NCBI RefSeq assembly: GCF_019930585.1
Contig: NZ_CP082839.1
Location: forward strand, 3,344,001 to 3,408,000
Origin: Sphingomonas nostoxanthinifaciens
Lineage (GTDB): Bacteria; Pseudomonadota; Alphaproteobacteria; Sphingomonadales; Sphingomonadaceae
Direction of reading: 5' to 3'
Length of the DNA: 64,000 bases
The position numbers and the translations under genes were made by a program. This document shows, piece by piece, positions 44,096 to 53,327 of this stretch; position 1 is the first letter of the stretch; each line of letters opens with the position of its first letter. Below the pieces are notes generated by a model. That model did no database searches, was not told the origin of the DNA, and saw nothing but the letters and a program-made list of their open reading frames with translations.

Positions 44096-46176
44096 CCCAG
44101 GGCCTTTGGCCAGCCCTACTCGGCCGCTTCGACTGGCAGGCGCTGCCGTTCGTGCGCGCGTGGGAAACGCCAACTGTCAGCGAGATTATTGGCGCGGGAG
44201 CCGCGTCGATCGTGATCGTCGGCGCGATCGGGCTCATGGCGCTGCTCACCTACCTGCATGCCTGGCGCTATCTATGGAAGGAGTGGCTCACCAGCCTCGA
44301 TCACAAGCGGATCGGCATCATGTACGTCGTACTCGCCTTTGTCATGCTGTCGCGCGCGCTGGTCGAGGCAGTGCTGATGCGGATGCAGCAGGCGAGCGCG
44401 ATCGACGCGCCCGGCTTCGTCGAGCCCGACCATTTCGCGCAGCTGTTCAGCACCCACGGCAGCATCATGATCTTCTTCATGGCAATGCCGTTCCTGACCG
44501 GGGTCATCAACTATGTGACCCCGCTGCAGATCGGCGCGCGCGACGTCGCCTTCCCGCTGCTCAACTCGATCAGCCTATGGCTGACCGGCGGCGCGGCGGG
44601 GCTGATGATGGTCAGCCTCGTCATCGGCCGCTTCTCGACCGGTGGGTGGAGCGGCTATCCGCCCTATACCGAACTTGCCTTCAGCCCCGACGTCGGGCCG
44701 GACTATTGGATCTGGGCGGTGACGCTGGGGTCAGTCGCTTCGACCCTGACCGGGCTCAACTTCGCGACCACGATCTACAAGATGCGCTGCCCTGGCATGA
44801 CGCTGATGCGCATGCCGCTGTTCGTGTGGACGGCGCTCTGCACTAGCATCCTGATGATCTTCGCGATGCCGCCGCTGACCGTCGCGACGGCGCTGCTCGC
44901 GCTCGACCGCTATTTAGGCGCCCACTTCTTCACGAACGACCTTGGCGGCAACATGATGATGTATGCCAACCTGTTCTGGCTGTTCGGTCATCCCGAGGTC
45001 TATATCCTGATCCTGCCGGCGTTTGGCGTTTATTCCGAGGTCGTGTCGACCTTCTCGTCCAAGGAGCTCTACGGCTACACCTCGCTGGTGCTGGCGACGA
45101 TGGCGATCGCGGTGCTGTCGTTCACCGTTTGGGTCCACCACTTCTTCACAATGGGGCAGAACGCTAATCTCAATGCGGTGTTCGGCATCGCGACGATGAC
45201 GATCGGCGTGCCCACCGGTGTCAAGATCTATGACTGGATCTGGACGATGTTCCGGGGCGAGGTACGCTTCACCGTGCCGATGCTCTATTCACTGGCGTTC
45301 ATGATGACGTTCGTGCTGGGCGGCTTCACTGGCATCCTGCTTGCTTTTCCGCCGCTCGACTATCTCGTCCACAACACGCTGTTCCTCGTCGCGCACTTCC
45401 ACAACATGCTGATCCCGGGGACGCTCTACGGTATGCTGGCGGCGTACCATTATTGGTTCCCCAAAGCGTTCGGGTTCCGGCTTAACGAGAGGTGGGGCCG
45501 CATCTCGTTCGGCTGCTGGGTCGTCGGCTTCTATACCGCCTTCATGCCGCTCTACGTGCTAGGCGCAAGTGGCGCCGCACGGCGGACGCAGGCGTTCTAC
45601 GAGCCCGCGTTCCGGCCGTGGCTGTATGTTGCCGGAGTGGGCGCGCTGATTCTGCTGGGCGCGCTCGCCTCCCTGTTCGTGCAGCTATGGATCAGCATCC
45701 GCGACCGCGACGCCAACCGCGTGTTCGCGGGCGACCCGTGGGACGGGCGCGGGCTGGAATGGTCGGTGTCGGCACCGCCGCCGGAGTTCAACTATGCGGT
45801 GCTTCCGCAGGTCGCCGCCCGCGATCCATTCTTCGATGGCAAGCGCGCGGGCGATCCCTATGCGGCCCCCGCGACCTACGAGGACATCGAGGTGCCGAGG
45901 AACAGCATGACCGGGCCGGTGATCGGCATAGTCGGCGCCGCGCTCGCGTTCGCGCTGGTGTGGCACATCTGGTGGCTGGCGATCCTCTGCGCCCTCGGCA
46001 TCGTCGCCGCTGTGATTGCCCGCAGCTTCGCGCGCGACGTGCACCGCACGGTCACCGCCGCCGAGGTCGCTAGGATCGACCGGCACTGGCGCGCCGCGGT
46101 CGCAGAAGCGAAGCCGATCCCACGCCACATCGAGACGACCTCGGCCAACCGGGGCCTCGCCGAGGTGCCGGCATGA
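44092..46176 (+). CDS. cyoB: Quinol oxidase (bo3-type) subunit I
   Basis: A 694-residue haem-copper oxidase core. Ligand motifs are GHPEVYILILPAFG, VHHFFTMG and HFHNMLIPG, with the K-channel Lys in GVPTGVKIYDWIW. In the quinol site Arg71, His98 and Gln101 equivalents are present (SRALVEAVLMR, DHFAQLF), but the Asp75 equivalent is Glu. It reduces oxygen to water and pumps protons. The start overlaps cyoA by ATGA. Confidence 0.95.
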   Translation: MTQGLWPALLGRFDWQALPFVRAWETPTVSEIIGAGAASIVIVGAIGLMALLTYLHAWRYLWKEWLTSLDHKRIGIMYVVLAFVMLSRALVEAVLMRMQQASAIDAPGFVEPDHFAQLFSTHGSIMIFFMAMPFLTGVINYVTPLQIGARDVAFPLLNSISLWLTGGAAGLMMVSLVIGRFSTGGWSGYPPYTELAFSPDVGPDYWIWAVTLGSVASTLTGLNFATTIYKMRCPGMTLMRMPLFVWTALCTSILMIFAMPPLTVATALLALDRYLGAHFFTNDLGGNMMMYANLFWLFGHPEVYILILPAFGVYSEVVSTFSSKELYGYTSLVLATMAIAVLSFTVWVHHFFTMGQNANLNAVFGIATMTIGVPTGVKIYDWIWTMFRGEVRFTVPMLYSLAFMMTFVLGGFTGILLAFPPLDYLVHNTLFLVAHFHNMLIPGTLYGMLAAYHYWFPKAFGFRLNERWGRISFGCWVVGFYTAFMPLYVLGASGAARRTQAFYEPAFRPWLYVAGVGALILLGALASLFVQLWISIRDRDANRVFAGDPWDGRGLEWSVSAPPPEFNYAVLPQVAARDPFFDGKRAGDPYAAPATYEDIEVPRNSMTGPVIGIVGAALAFALVWHIWWLAILCALGIVAAVIARSFARDVHRTVTAAEVARIDRHWRAAVAEAKPIPRHIETTSANRGLAEVPA

Positions 46177-46796
46177 GCGACGCGGTGAAGCACGCCGGCC
46201 TCAACCTGGGCGCTACCGACGAGGAGACGCACGAGCAGGCCGAAAGCGAGCTGTTCGGGTTCTGGGTGTTCCTGATGAGCGACGCGGTAATCTTTGCGCT
46301 GCTGTTCGCCACCTACGGCGTGATGCTGCCCGCCACCGTGGGCGGCCCGACGCCGGCGAGCGAATACAAGATCGCGCCGGCGTTCGTCGAAACGCTGATC
46401 CTGCTCACCAGCAGCTTCACCTACGGCATGGCCTCGATCGCGATGAAGCACGGCGAACCGCGCCGCGTGCTGCTCGGCTGGATGGGCGCGACGCTGGGGC
46501 TCGGCGTCGTGTTCCTCGGGCTGGAGCTGCATGATTTCGCGACGATGTTCGGCGACGGCGCTTGGCCGAGCCGCAGCGGCTATCTGTCGTCCTTCTTCGC
46601 GCTGGTGCCGCTGCATGGGCTGCACGTCTTGGTCGGCTGCGTGTGGCTGGTCGTGATGGCGGCGCAGGTGCTGACGTTCGGGCTCGACGCGCGGGTGAAG
46701 ATCAACCTGCTGCGGCTAGGCTTGTTCTGGCATTTCCTCGACATCGTGTGGATCGCGATCTTCTCGGTCGTCTACCTCCAGGGGTTGATCCGATGA
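46173..46796 (+). CDS. cyoC: Quinol oxidase subunit III
   Basis: A 207-residue subunit with five membrane helices, starting with a soluble segment of about 25 residues. Typical marks are ESELFGFWVFLMSDAVIFAL, SFTYGMASIAMK and PLHGLHVLVGCVWL. It stabilises subunit I. It overlaps both neighbours by four bases (ATGA). Confidence 0.93.
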   Translation: MSDAVKHAGLNLGATDEETHEQAESELFGFWVFLMSDAVIFALLFATYGVMLPATVGGPTPASEYKIAPAFVETLILLTSSFTYGMASIAMKHGEPRRVLLGWMGATLGLGVVFLGLELHDFATMFGDGAWPSRSGYLSSFFALVPLHGLHVLVGCVWLVVMAAQVLTFGLDARVKINLLRLGLFWHFLDIVWIAIFSVVYLQGLIR

Positions 46797-47107
46797 GCGG
46801 GTCGACCGACGACAAGCGGCGCGAGGTGCGTGGCTATGCGATCGGCTACGCGCTTGCGCTCGCGCTGACGGGGGCGGCATTCGCGGCCGTGCGCTGGCCG
46901 TCGTTCGCAGGCGGGACGACGCTCGCGATCGTGTTCGGACTCGCGCTCGTGCAGGTGGTGGTGCATTTCCGCTTCTTCCTGCACGTCACGCTGGCGCGGT
47001 CGGCGCGCGACGACCTGCTGCTGATCCTGTTCGCGACGCTGATCGTGATCCTGATGGTCTCGGGAACGCTCGTGATCCTCTTCAACCTGCGCCAGCGGAT
47101 GATGTAG
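46793..47107 (+). CDS. cyoD: Quinol oxidase subunit IV
   Basis: A 104-residue protein with three membrane helices (GYAIGYALALALTGAAFAAV, TTLAIVFGLALVQVVVHFRF, DLLLILFATLIVILMVSGTL), the standard subunit IV pattern. It assists assembly of the oxidase. No haem O synthase (cyoE) gene lies in the operon. The next gene begins 28 bases on. Confidence 0.9.
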   Translation: MSGSTDDKRREVRGYAIGYALALALTGAAFAAVRWPSFAGGTTLAIVFGLALVQVVVHFRFFLHVTLARSARDDLLLILFATLIVILMVSGTLVILFNLRQRMM

Positions 47108-47135
47108 GCTGAAGGCGAACGGAGAAGACGGCGGC

Positions 47136-48698
47136 ATGAGCGAGCATTACGACCTGATCGTCATCGGCAGCGGCCCGGGCGGCGCCTCGCTGGCGCAGCG
47201 GCTGGCGCCCACCGGCAAGAGCATCCTGATCCTGGAGCGCGGCGATTACCTGCCGCGCGAGGAGTCGAACTGGGATTCCAGGGCGGTGTTCGTCGATGGC
47301 CGCTACCAGGCCGACGAGACCTGGACCAACGCCGAGGGCCAGACGTTCAGCCCCGCGCTGCACTATTATGTCGGCGGCAACTCGAAGGTGTATGGCGCAG
47401 CGCTGTTCCGGCTGCGCGAGCGCGATTTCGGCGAAGTGGTGCATGCCAGCGGCATCTCGCCCGCCTGGCCGCTCGGCTACGATGCGTTCGCGCCGTACTA
47501 CGACGAGGCGGAGGCGCTGTTCCACGTCCATGGCCGCCGCGGCGAGGACCCGACCGAGCCGCCGAGCACGACGCCCTACCCGTTCGCGCCGGTCAAGCAC
47601 GAGCCCAGGGTCGCCGAGTTGTCCGACAAGCTTGAGGGCATCGGCCTCAAGCCGTTCCACCTGCCGCTCGGCATCCTGCTCGACCAGAAGGAGGACGGCA
47701 GCGCCACCCCGACCAGCACCTGCATCCGCTGCTCCTACTTCGACGGCTTCCCCTGCCTGCTTAACGGCAAGGCGGACGCGCAGGTGATCTGCATCGATCC
47801 GATGCTGGCCACGCACGACAACGTGGCGTTGCTGACCGGCGCCTATGTGTCGAAGCTCGGCACTGACCCCACCGGACGCAGGATCAACGCCGTGCACGTC
47901 ACCCGCGCCGGCCGGGAGGAGGTCTACACGGCCGACACGGTCGTGGTCGCCTGCGGCGCGCTGTCGTCGGCGCTGCTGCTGCTGCGCTCGGCGAGCGAGC
48001 GGCATCCCGAGGGCCTCGCCAACAGCTCGGGACAGGTGGGCCGCAATTACATGCGCCACGACATGAGCATCGTCGTCGCGGTGATGCGCCACGTCAACGA
48101 GACGGTGTTCCAGAAGACGCTGGCGTTCAGCGACTTCTATTTCGGTGCGGACGACTGGGAGTATCCGCTCGGCCTGATCCAGATGTGCGCGACCAGCCAC
48201 CCCGAGCAGATCAAGGGCGAGGAGCTGCCCGGCTGGCTCGAATGGCTGCCCGACATGCCGTTTGACCAGATTGCGCGCCACTCGATGGACTTCTGGCTGC
48301 AGGCGGAGGACCTGCCGCATCCCGAGAACCGCGTCTACTACAAGGATGGCAAGGTCCATCTCGACCTCGTCGAGACCAATCCAGAGGCGCTGAAGCACCT
48401 CAAGCGCAAGCTGAAGGACGTGCTGGCCAGGATCGGCTGGCCGGCGGTACTGCTCGAACGCTCGTTGTATCTCGGCAAGGACATCCCGTTGTCGGGCACC
48501 GCCCACCAAGCGGGAACCTGCCGGTTCGGGACCGATCCGGCGACGTCGGTGCTGAACCTCGACTGCCGCGCGCACGACGTCGACAACCTCTATGTCGTTG
48601 ACGCGAGCTTCTTTCCCTCGATCGGCGCGGTCAACCCGACCCTGACGATCATCGCCAACGCGCTGCGGGTGGCGGACATCCTCAAGGACCGGCTGTGA
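47136..48698 (+). CDS. GMC-family FAD-dependent oxidoreductase
   Basis: A 520-residue flavoprotein. The FAD-binding motif is YDLIVIGSGPGGASLAQRLA; the GMC C-terminal half has GTAHQAGTCRFGTDP and NLYVVDASFFPSIGAVNPTL with the active-site His and Asn. A CIRCSYFDGFPCL segment is Cys-rich. It likely oxidises a sugar or alcohol, and relatives include glucoside 3-dehydrogenases. There is no signal peptide. It directly follows cyoABCD and precedes a DoxX protein, so electrons probably enter the quinone pool. Confidence 0.88.
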   Translation: MSEHYDLIVIGSGPGGASLAQRLAPTGKSILILERGDYLPREESNWDSRAVFVDGRYQADETWTNAEGQTFSPALHYYVGGNSKVYGAALFRLRERDFGEVVHASGISPAWPLGYDAFAPYYDEAEALFHVHGRRGEDPTEPPSTTPYPFAPVKHEPRVAELSDKLEGIGLKPFHLPLGILLDQKEDGSATPTSTCIRCSYFDGFPCLLNGKADAQVICIDPMLATHDNVALLTGAYVSKLGTDPTGRRINAVHVTRAGREEVYTADTVVVACGALSSALLLLRSASERHPEGLANSSGQVGRNYMRHDMSIVVAVMRHVNETVFQKTLAFSDFYFGADDWEYPLGLIQMCATSHPEQIKGEELPGWLEWLPDMPFDQIARHSMDFWLQAEDLPHPENRVYYKDGKVHLDLVETNPEALKHLKRKLKDVLARIGWPAVLLERSLYLGKDIPLSGTAHQAGTCRFGTDPATSVLNLDCRAHDVDNLYVVDASFFPSIGAVNPTLTIIANALRVADILKDRL

Positions 48699-49159
48699 CG
48701 AGCGCCGCCATCGTCGCAGGCGTCGTCCGCTACGGGCTCGTGCTGCTGTTCCTGCCGTTCAGCGCGCTCGACAAGGTGCTGAACTTCGGCGGCGCGGTTC
48801 GCCAGGCGCAGCAGGTGTTCACGCCGCGGCCGCTGGCGACCGCCGTGCTGCTGACCGGCCTCGCCATCGAGGTCTTCTGCTCGCTCGGCGTCGTCACCGG
48901 CATCGCTGATCGCGCCGCTGCCTTTGTACTCGCCGGCTACTGCGCAGTGACGGCCGTGCTCTACAAGCGGTTCTGGGCGCCGGGCGACTTCTGGGTCGAC
49001 CCGGACGGCAAGGGGCGCACCCTGTTCTGGGACTTCCTCAAGAACCTATCGCTCGGCGCAGGCTTCCTGCTGATCGTGGTCGGCACGGACGGGCGGGGGC
49101 TTCAACCGTTTTTCGATGCGCCGTTCGCCTCCAGCCACCCCTATGGGAGTTCCTCATGA
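48695..49159 (+). CDS. DoxX-like membrane protein
   Basis: A 154-residue protein with four membrane helices, starting at GTG 48695 within the GMC stop. Family marks include LFLPFSALDKVLNFGGAV and YKRFWAPGDFWVDPDGKGRT. DoxX relatives form quinone-reducing or membrane-anchoring subunits of oxidoreductases. Here it may dock the GMC enzyme at the membrane; this is inference from position. Confidence 0.82.
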   Translation: MTSAAIVAGVVRYGLVLLFLPFSALDKVLNFGGAVRQAQQVFTPRPLATAVLLTGLAIEVFCSLGVVTGIADRAAAFVLAGYCAVTAVLYKRFWAPGDFWVDPDGKGRTLFWDFLKNLSLGAGFLLIVVGTDGRGLQPFFDAPFASSHPYGSSS

Positions 49160-49602
49160 GCGATCTCGGTCCGAAACCTGCCGTTCCCTACTGGCACCTG
49201 TACGTCGATGGCGACGGTGTCAGCCGGCAGGTACAATGCCACCTCAAGGGCTATGAGGCCAAGGGCGTCGGCCCCGCCGACCCGCAGTGGAACCTGAAGA
49301 TGGAGCGCGGCGAGGCCACGCCCGTCTTCACCGTCCAGCCGATTGGCTGGATCGGCGATTGGCACGAGAACCCCGCGCCGCAGTGGATCGTGGTACTGTC
49401 GGGCCGCTGGTTCATCGAGAGCATGGACGGCACCCGCATCGAGCAAGGTCCCGGCGAGTTCTCGTTCGGCGAGGACCAGGGTTGCACCGAAACGGGGGGT
49501 AAGAAGGGCCACAGGTCCGGCACGGTCGGCGACGTGCCGTGCTGCCTGATGACCGTGCAGCTCCACCGCGACCCGCAACGCGAGCCCTGCGGGGTCAAGT
49601 GA
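49156..49602 (+). CDS. Cupin-domain protein of the oxidase operon
   Basis: A 148-residue cupin starting MSDLGPKPAVPYWHLYVDGD. The core has WIGDWHENPAPQWIVVLSGR and IEQGPGEFSFGEDQGC. A Cys-Cys pair occurs in GDVPCCLMTVQ. The substrate is unknown; it may isomerise or bind the sugar product. It overlaps DoxX and VOC genes by four bases each. Confidence 0.8.
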   Translation: MSDLGPKPAVPYWHLYVDGDGVSRQVQCHLKGYEAKGVGPADPQWNLKMERGEATPVFTVQPIGWIGDWHENPAPQWIVVLSGRWFIESMDGTRIEQGPGEFSFGEDQGCTETGGKKGHRSGTVGDVPCCLMTVQLHRDPQREPCGVK

Positions 49603-50405
49603 CGCTCACGCGGATAACCGGCTTCCGGCTCGTAACCGGCGACCTCGACCGGCTAGAGCGCTTTTATGACGCGCTCGGCTTCGCGCTCGGTGAGCGCGGG
49701 CCGATCGGCGAGGGCGAACTGCGCCTGCTCGGCCGCAGCGGCACCGGCGAGCGTCTGACGATGCGCCTCGGCCCGTCTCGAATCGACCTCGACCGTTTCG
49801 ACCCACCAGGCCGCGCCTATCCGATCGAGGCAAACGCGGCGGACCTCGTCTTCCAGCACCTCGCGCTCGTCACCGACGATGCCGCCGCGGCCTGGGCTTG
49901 GGCCAAGGCGGCCGGCGCGATACCGATCAGCCGTGAATGCCCGGTGACGCTGCCGGCCTCGTCCGGCGGTGTCACCGCGGTCAAGTTCCGCGACCCCGAC
50001 GGGCACCCGCTCGAGTTCCTCCAGTTCCCGCCAAACACGAACCCGAACTGGGCAGGCAGCGGCATACTGGGGATCGACCACAGCGCCATCTCGGTCGCCG
50101 ATCTCGCCGCTAGTCGCCGCTTCTACGCAGATCATGGACTCAGCGCGGCAAGAGCGACGCTCAATCAGGGCCCGGCGCAGGTCGCGCTCGACGGCCTCGA
50201 CAGCGTGGTGGCAGATGTCGTGCCGATGCATCCGGCGGCGACGCCGCCGCACGTCGAGTTGCTCGCTTATCGCCACCCGCGCGGTCGCGCACAGGCACCC
50301 CCCGAAGTCGACGATATCGTCGCGACCCGCATCGTTTGGTTGGGCGACCAAACCGCGTTGCTGCGCGATCCTGACGGGCATCTGCACCAAGTCGAACGAG
50401 GGTGA
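49599..50405 (+). CDS. Double VOC (glyoxalase/dioxygenase-fold) protein
   Basis: A 268-residue protein starting at GTG 49599. Two VOC modules are visible: GFRLVTGDLDRLERFYDALG to FRDPDGHPLEFLQFP, and DHSAISVADLAASRRFYADH to LRDPDGHLHQVERG. Metal-binding His/Glu positions are present in each. It could be an epimerase, a lyase or a dioxygenase acting in the sugar pathway. It is the last gene of the operon. Confidence 0.83.
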   Translation: MTLTRITGFRLVTGDLDRLERFYDALGFALGERGPIGEGELRLLGRSGTGERLTMRLGPSRIDLDRFDPPGRAYPIEANAADLVFQHLALVTDDAAAAWAWAKAAGAIPISRECPVTLPASSGGVTAVKFRDPDGHPLEFLQFPPNTNPNWAGSGILGIDHSAISVADLAASRRFYADHGLSAARATLNQGPAQVALDGLDSVVADVVPMHPAATPPHVELLAYRHPRGRAQAPPEVDDIVATRIVWLGDQTALLRDPDGHLHQVERG

Positions 50406-50440
50406 AGCGCTCGAGCGGCTAAGCGGCGCCATCCGGATCG

Positions 50441-50797
50441 TCACCGCACGATCCGGTCCGCACGGGCGGAGAAATCCGTAAGAGCCTGCCGCTTGGCCGC
50501 CCGGTTCAGTTCGGGACGGCCGTTGATCCGCGGGCAGTAAGCGGTCACGAGATAATTGACGATCGCCGCTTTATCCACGTTCGGGTGACGGGCGCGGATG
50601 CCGGCTGCGACTCCGGCGATCTCATTCTCATTCCCATGACCCAGCTGCGCTCCGGCAGCGCTGATCTGTGCCGGCGTTTCCTGCAGCGTTCCGGCGGCCT
50701 GACCGCTTTCAGGTGCAGGACATTCGATCGAGGCGTTGCTGCTCGAGCAACTAGCGGTGGCTGTCGCCAGCAACGCGATAATCATGGGACGGATCAT
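50441..50797 (-). CDS. Small hypothetical lipoprotein
   Basis: A 118-residue exported protein. The signal MIRPMIIALLATATASC ends at a lipobox-like Cys17. The mature part contains EIAGVAAGIRARHPNVDKAA and IVNYLVTAYCPRI. No family is recognised. The ATG overlaps the SMP-30 stop by ATGA, with GGAGA upstream. It closes the SDR / SMP-30 operon. Confidence 0.75.
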   Translation of the reverse strand: MIRPMIIALLATATASCSSSNASIECPAPESGQAAGTLQETPAQISAAGAQLGHGNENEIAGVAAGIRARHPNVDKAAIVNYLVTAYCPRINGRPELNRAAKRQALTDFSARADRIVR

Positions 50798-51789
50798 TGG
50801 TTTCTCTCCGCTTCGCCCGCGCTGAGATCGATTGCGAGCAGGTATTTGGTCGCGGCGATGAACAGCCGCGGGGCGCCCGCGCTGCCGAACGCCAGGTTGG
50901 AAGCGACCATCGGCGTCGGGATGAATCCCAGCTTGCGCCGATCTGCCGACCAGACGTGGACGCCATCCGCCGCGCTGGTCCATACCCAACCGCGTGCGTC
51001 GACCTTGAACCCGTCGGGATAGCCGTGGTCGGTGTGGCAGAAGAAGCGGCGGTTCGACAGTGCGCCATCCTCGCCCACGTCGAAGGCGATGATCTCGTGC
51101 TTCGTGCCCGCCTCGAACCCCGGCACCTCGCCCAGCGACAGCGACGTATCCGACACGTAGAGCGTGCCGCCATCGGCGGTGAAGGCGAGGCCGTTGGGCT
51201 GCTCGAAGTCCGCCATGCGGGCGAGTGCGCCCGTTAGCGGATCGAAGCGGTAGACGCTGCGATGATCGAGCTCCGGCTCGGCGAGTGCGCCCTGATTGGG
51301 CATAACGATGCCGAAGATCGGATCGGTGAACCAGATGCTGCCGTCCGGCGCCACCGCCACGTCGTTGGGCGAATTGATCCGCCGGCCCTCGAAGTGGGTG
51401 ACGATCGGCTCGGGCTGCGCGCTATCGTGGCCGCTTCGGCTGATGCAGCGGCGGCCATGCTCGGCATGAACCAGCGTGCCGTCGGGCAGGACAGCGTTGC
51501 CGTTCATGAACCACGTGCCCTCGATCACCACCTCGACGCGGCCGTCGGGATACCAGCCTAGCAGACGCCGATTGGGCACGTCCGACCATACCAGCCGGCT
51601 GCGCGACGCCTGCCATGTCGGCCCCTCGCCATGTACCGTGCCCTCGTGGAGCACGAGCAGAGGCGCATCGGGGGCGAGCATCTGTGCCAGCCGCTCGTCT
51701 TCGATCTGCACGCCTCGCCAGCCGTCCATCGGCTTCGGCGGCCCCGGCCGGCGCAGCAGCCGCGTCGGCAGCAGGTCGTCCCCGTTCAC
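50794..51789 (-). CDS. SMP-30/gluconolactonase family protein
   Basis: A 331-residue six-bladed propeller starting at GTG 51789. Marks are HEGTVHGEGPTWQASRSRLV with the metal Glu, INSPNDVAVAPDGSIWFTDP, QPNGLAFTADGGTLYVSDT and HGYPDGFKVDARGWVW. It should hydrolyse a sugar lactone such as gluconolactone. Coupled translation with the SDR gene (GTGA) suggests dehydrogenase then lactonase steps. Confidence 0.9.
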   Translation of the reverse strand: MNGDDLLPTRLLRRPGPPKPMDGWRGVQIEDERLAQMLAPDAPLLVLHEGTVHGEGPTWQASRSRLVWSDVPNRRLLGWYPDGRVEVVIEGTWFMNGNAVLPDGTLVHAEHGRRCISRSGHDSAQPEPIVTHFEGRRINSPNDVAVAPDGSIWFTDPIFGIVMPNQGALAEPELDHRSVYRFDPLTGALARMADFEQPNGLAFTADGGTLYVSDTSLSLGEVPGFEAGTKHEIIAFDVGEDGALSNRRFFCHTDHGYPDGFKVDARGWVWTSAADGVHVWSADRRKLGFIPTPMVASNLAFGSAGAPRLFIAATKYLLAIDLSAGEAERNQ

Positions 51790-52592
51790 GCTCCAAGCGC
51801 CACCATTTTGGACAGGCCCCCATCGATGGTGAGGGTGGACGCAGTGATGTAGTCCCCGGCGGGTGAGGCAAGGAACACGGCGCAGTTGGCGACCTCCTCG
51901 GGCTGGCCGGGGCGGCCAAGCGGAATGAATTCGCTCTTCACCTTGCGCACCACCCACCAATCCTCCGCCGTCTGGTTCATCGGCGTCAGGATCATGCCCG
52001 GCGCGATAGCGTTGACGGTGATGCCGTCGCCCGCCACCTCGATCGCGAGCGTCTCGATGAAATGCTTCACCCCCGCTTTGGCTGCGGCGTAGACCGAGCT
52101 GCCCGATCGCACGATTTCGGCGTGGATCGAACTGATCGCGATCACTGCGCCTTTCTTCTTCTGTTCCTGCATCCTGCGCGTGCAGCTCCGCGTGGCGAGG
52201 AACGTGCCGGTCAGGTCGGTGCGCAGCATGTCCTCCCACTTGTCGAGCGTCAGCTTGGCTACTTCGATGCCATAGGTGTTGATCCCCGCCGAGGTGACCA
52301 GGATGTCGACGGTGCCGAGCTCCTGTTCGATGCGATCGAAACATTCCTCGACCGCGTGTTCGTCTCGGGCATCGCTGCGCATCGCCAGCGCGCGCCGTCC
52401 GTGAGCGCGGACCGCTTCGGCGGTCTCGGCCGCACCCTGCTCGTCATGAAGGTAGGTCACGGCCACGTCCGCGCCCGCCGCTGCGAGCGCCTTTGCGCAG
52501 GCCGCACCGATGCCCGAGTCTCCGCCTGTCACCAACGCAGTACGCCCGAGCAGGACGTTGGCGAATATCGCGGATGTAGCTTCGCTCGGCAT
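51786..52592 (-). CDS. SDR-family oxidoreductase (glucose/sugar dehydrogenase-like)
   Basis: A 268-residue short-chain dehydrogenase. The cofactor loop is ALVTGGDSGIGAACAKALAA, with catalytic Ser in ISSIH, YxxxK in VYAAAKAG, and the closing PGMILTPMNQTAED and TASTLTIDGGLSKM. The pattern is close to NAD(P)-dependent glucose 1-dehydrogenase-like SDRs. Downstream lactonase supports an aldose-to-lactone role. It starts the minus-strand operon. Confidence 0.9.
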   Translation of the reverse strand: MPSEATSAIFANVLLGRTALVTGGDSGIGAACAKALAAAGADVAVTYLHDEQGAAETAEAVRAHGRRALAMRSDARDEHAVEECFDRIEQELGTVDILVTSAGINTYGIEVAKLTLDKWEDMLRTDLTGTFLATRSCTRRMQEQKKKGAVIAISSIHAEIVRSGSSVYAAAKAGVKHFIETLAIEVAGDGITVNAIAPGMILTPMNQTAEDWWVVRKVKSEFIPLGRPGQPEEVANCAVFLASPAGDYITASTLTIDGGLSKMVALGA

Positions 52593-52905
52593 GTTTCAAT
52601 CCGTCCATATGCGTGTTGAGAGTTAGAACAGACTACCCGCCTCAATGGTCCGTCGTGCAATTTAGGACATACTGCGGACGCCGGCGCGACAATTAATGCA
52701 TGTTGTGGATTTCGCGATCGCAGGCGGTTCGCCGTCCGCAAGCGGGCGATTAACACTGCCATACTAGCCGGGGTAAGATAGACGCCGGCCACTCAGGATG
52801 ATTCCCCGTCGTCCCGTCGATTGAAGATATTCGATGGGCTTTGATCGCCGCCCGATCGCTCTCAACAAGCGATTACATATGCGCCCCGAGGTGGTATCCT
52901 GGCGA
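52593..52905. other. Intergenic region before the truncated sulfite-oxidase copy
   Basis: About 313 bases between the divergent SDR gene and the truncated copy. It holds no gene that I can support and should contain the SDR operon promoter. I see no LexA box or EcfG-like site. Confidence 0.5.
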
Positions 52906-53299
52906 ATGACCGCACGCGCCCTCGCCGAACAGAACCTTATCCTTCGCAGCCCGGACCCGCTCAACGCGGAAACGGCTCCGGACAACCTGATCGCGTCCTT
53001 CCTGACATCGCAGGCGCACTTCTACATTCGCAGCCACGGTCCAACCCCCGAGCTGGCCGACGATCATCGTGGCGCTCTACGGTCTAATCGATCGACCGCG
53101 CTCCTTCGCTGTTGCCGAACTTCAGGCTACATTTCCGACCCTGACTGTGACGGCAACGATGCAGTGCGCGGGTAATCGCCGGGCCCATCTACAGGGTGTG
53201 GAGACGACCTCGGGCGATCCGTGGGACGTTGGCGCGATCGGCAACGCGGAGTGGACTGGCGTCGCGCTCCGCGACGTCCTCGCCGCCGCCGGTATCAAT
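52906..53299 (+). pseudogene. Truncated, frameshifted copy of the sulfite-oxidase-like gene
   Basis: The segment matches the first 130 codons of the gene at 59424: LAEQNLILRSPDPLNAET, FYIRSHGPTPELADDH, then in another frame LIDRPRSFAVAELQATFP, MQCAGNRRAHLQGV and SGDPWDVGAIGNAEWTGVAL. A two-base deletion near 53067 shifts the frame, and homology stops after GI at about 53299. The C-terminal two thirds are absent. Divergence of roughly a sixth of bases in aligned stretches suggests an old duplication. Confidence 0.88.
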
Positions 53300-53327
53300 C
53301 AGATTAGGTTACGTAGCGGCTAAGTGA

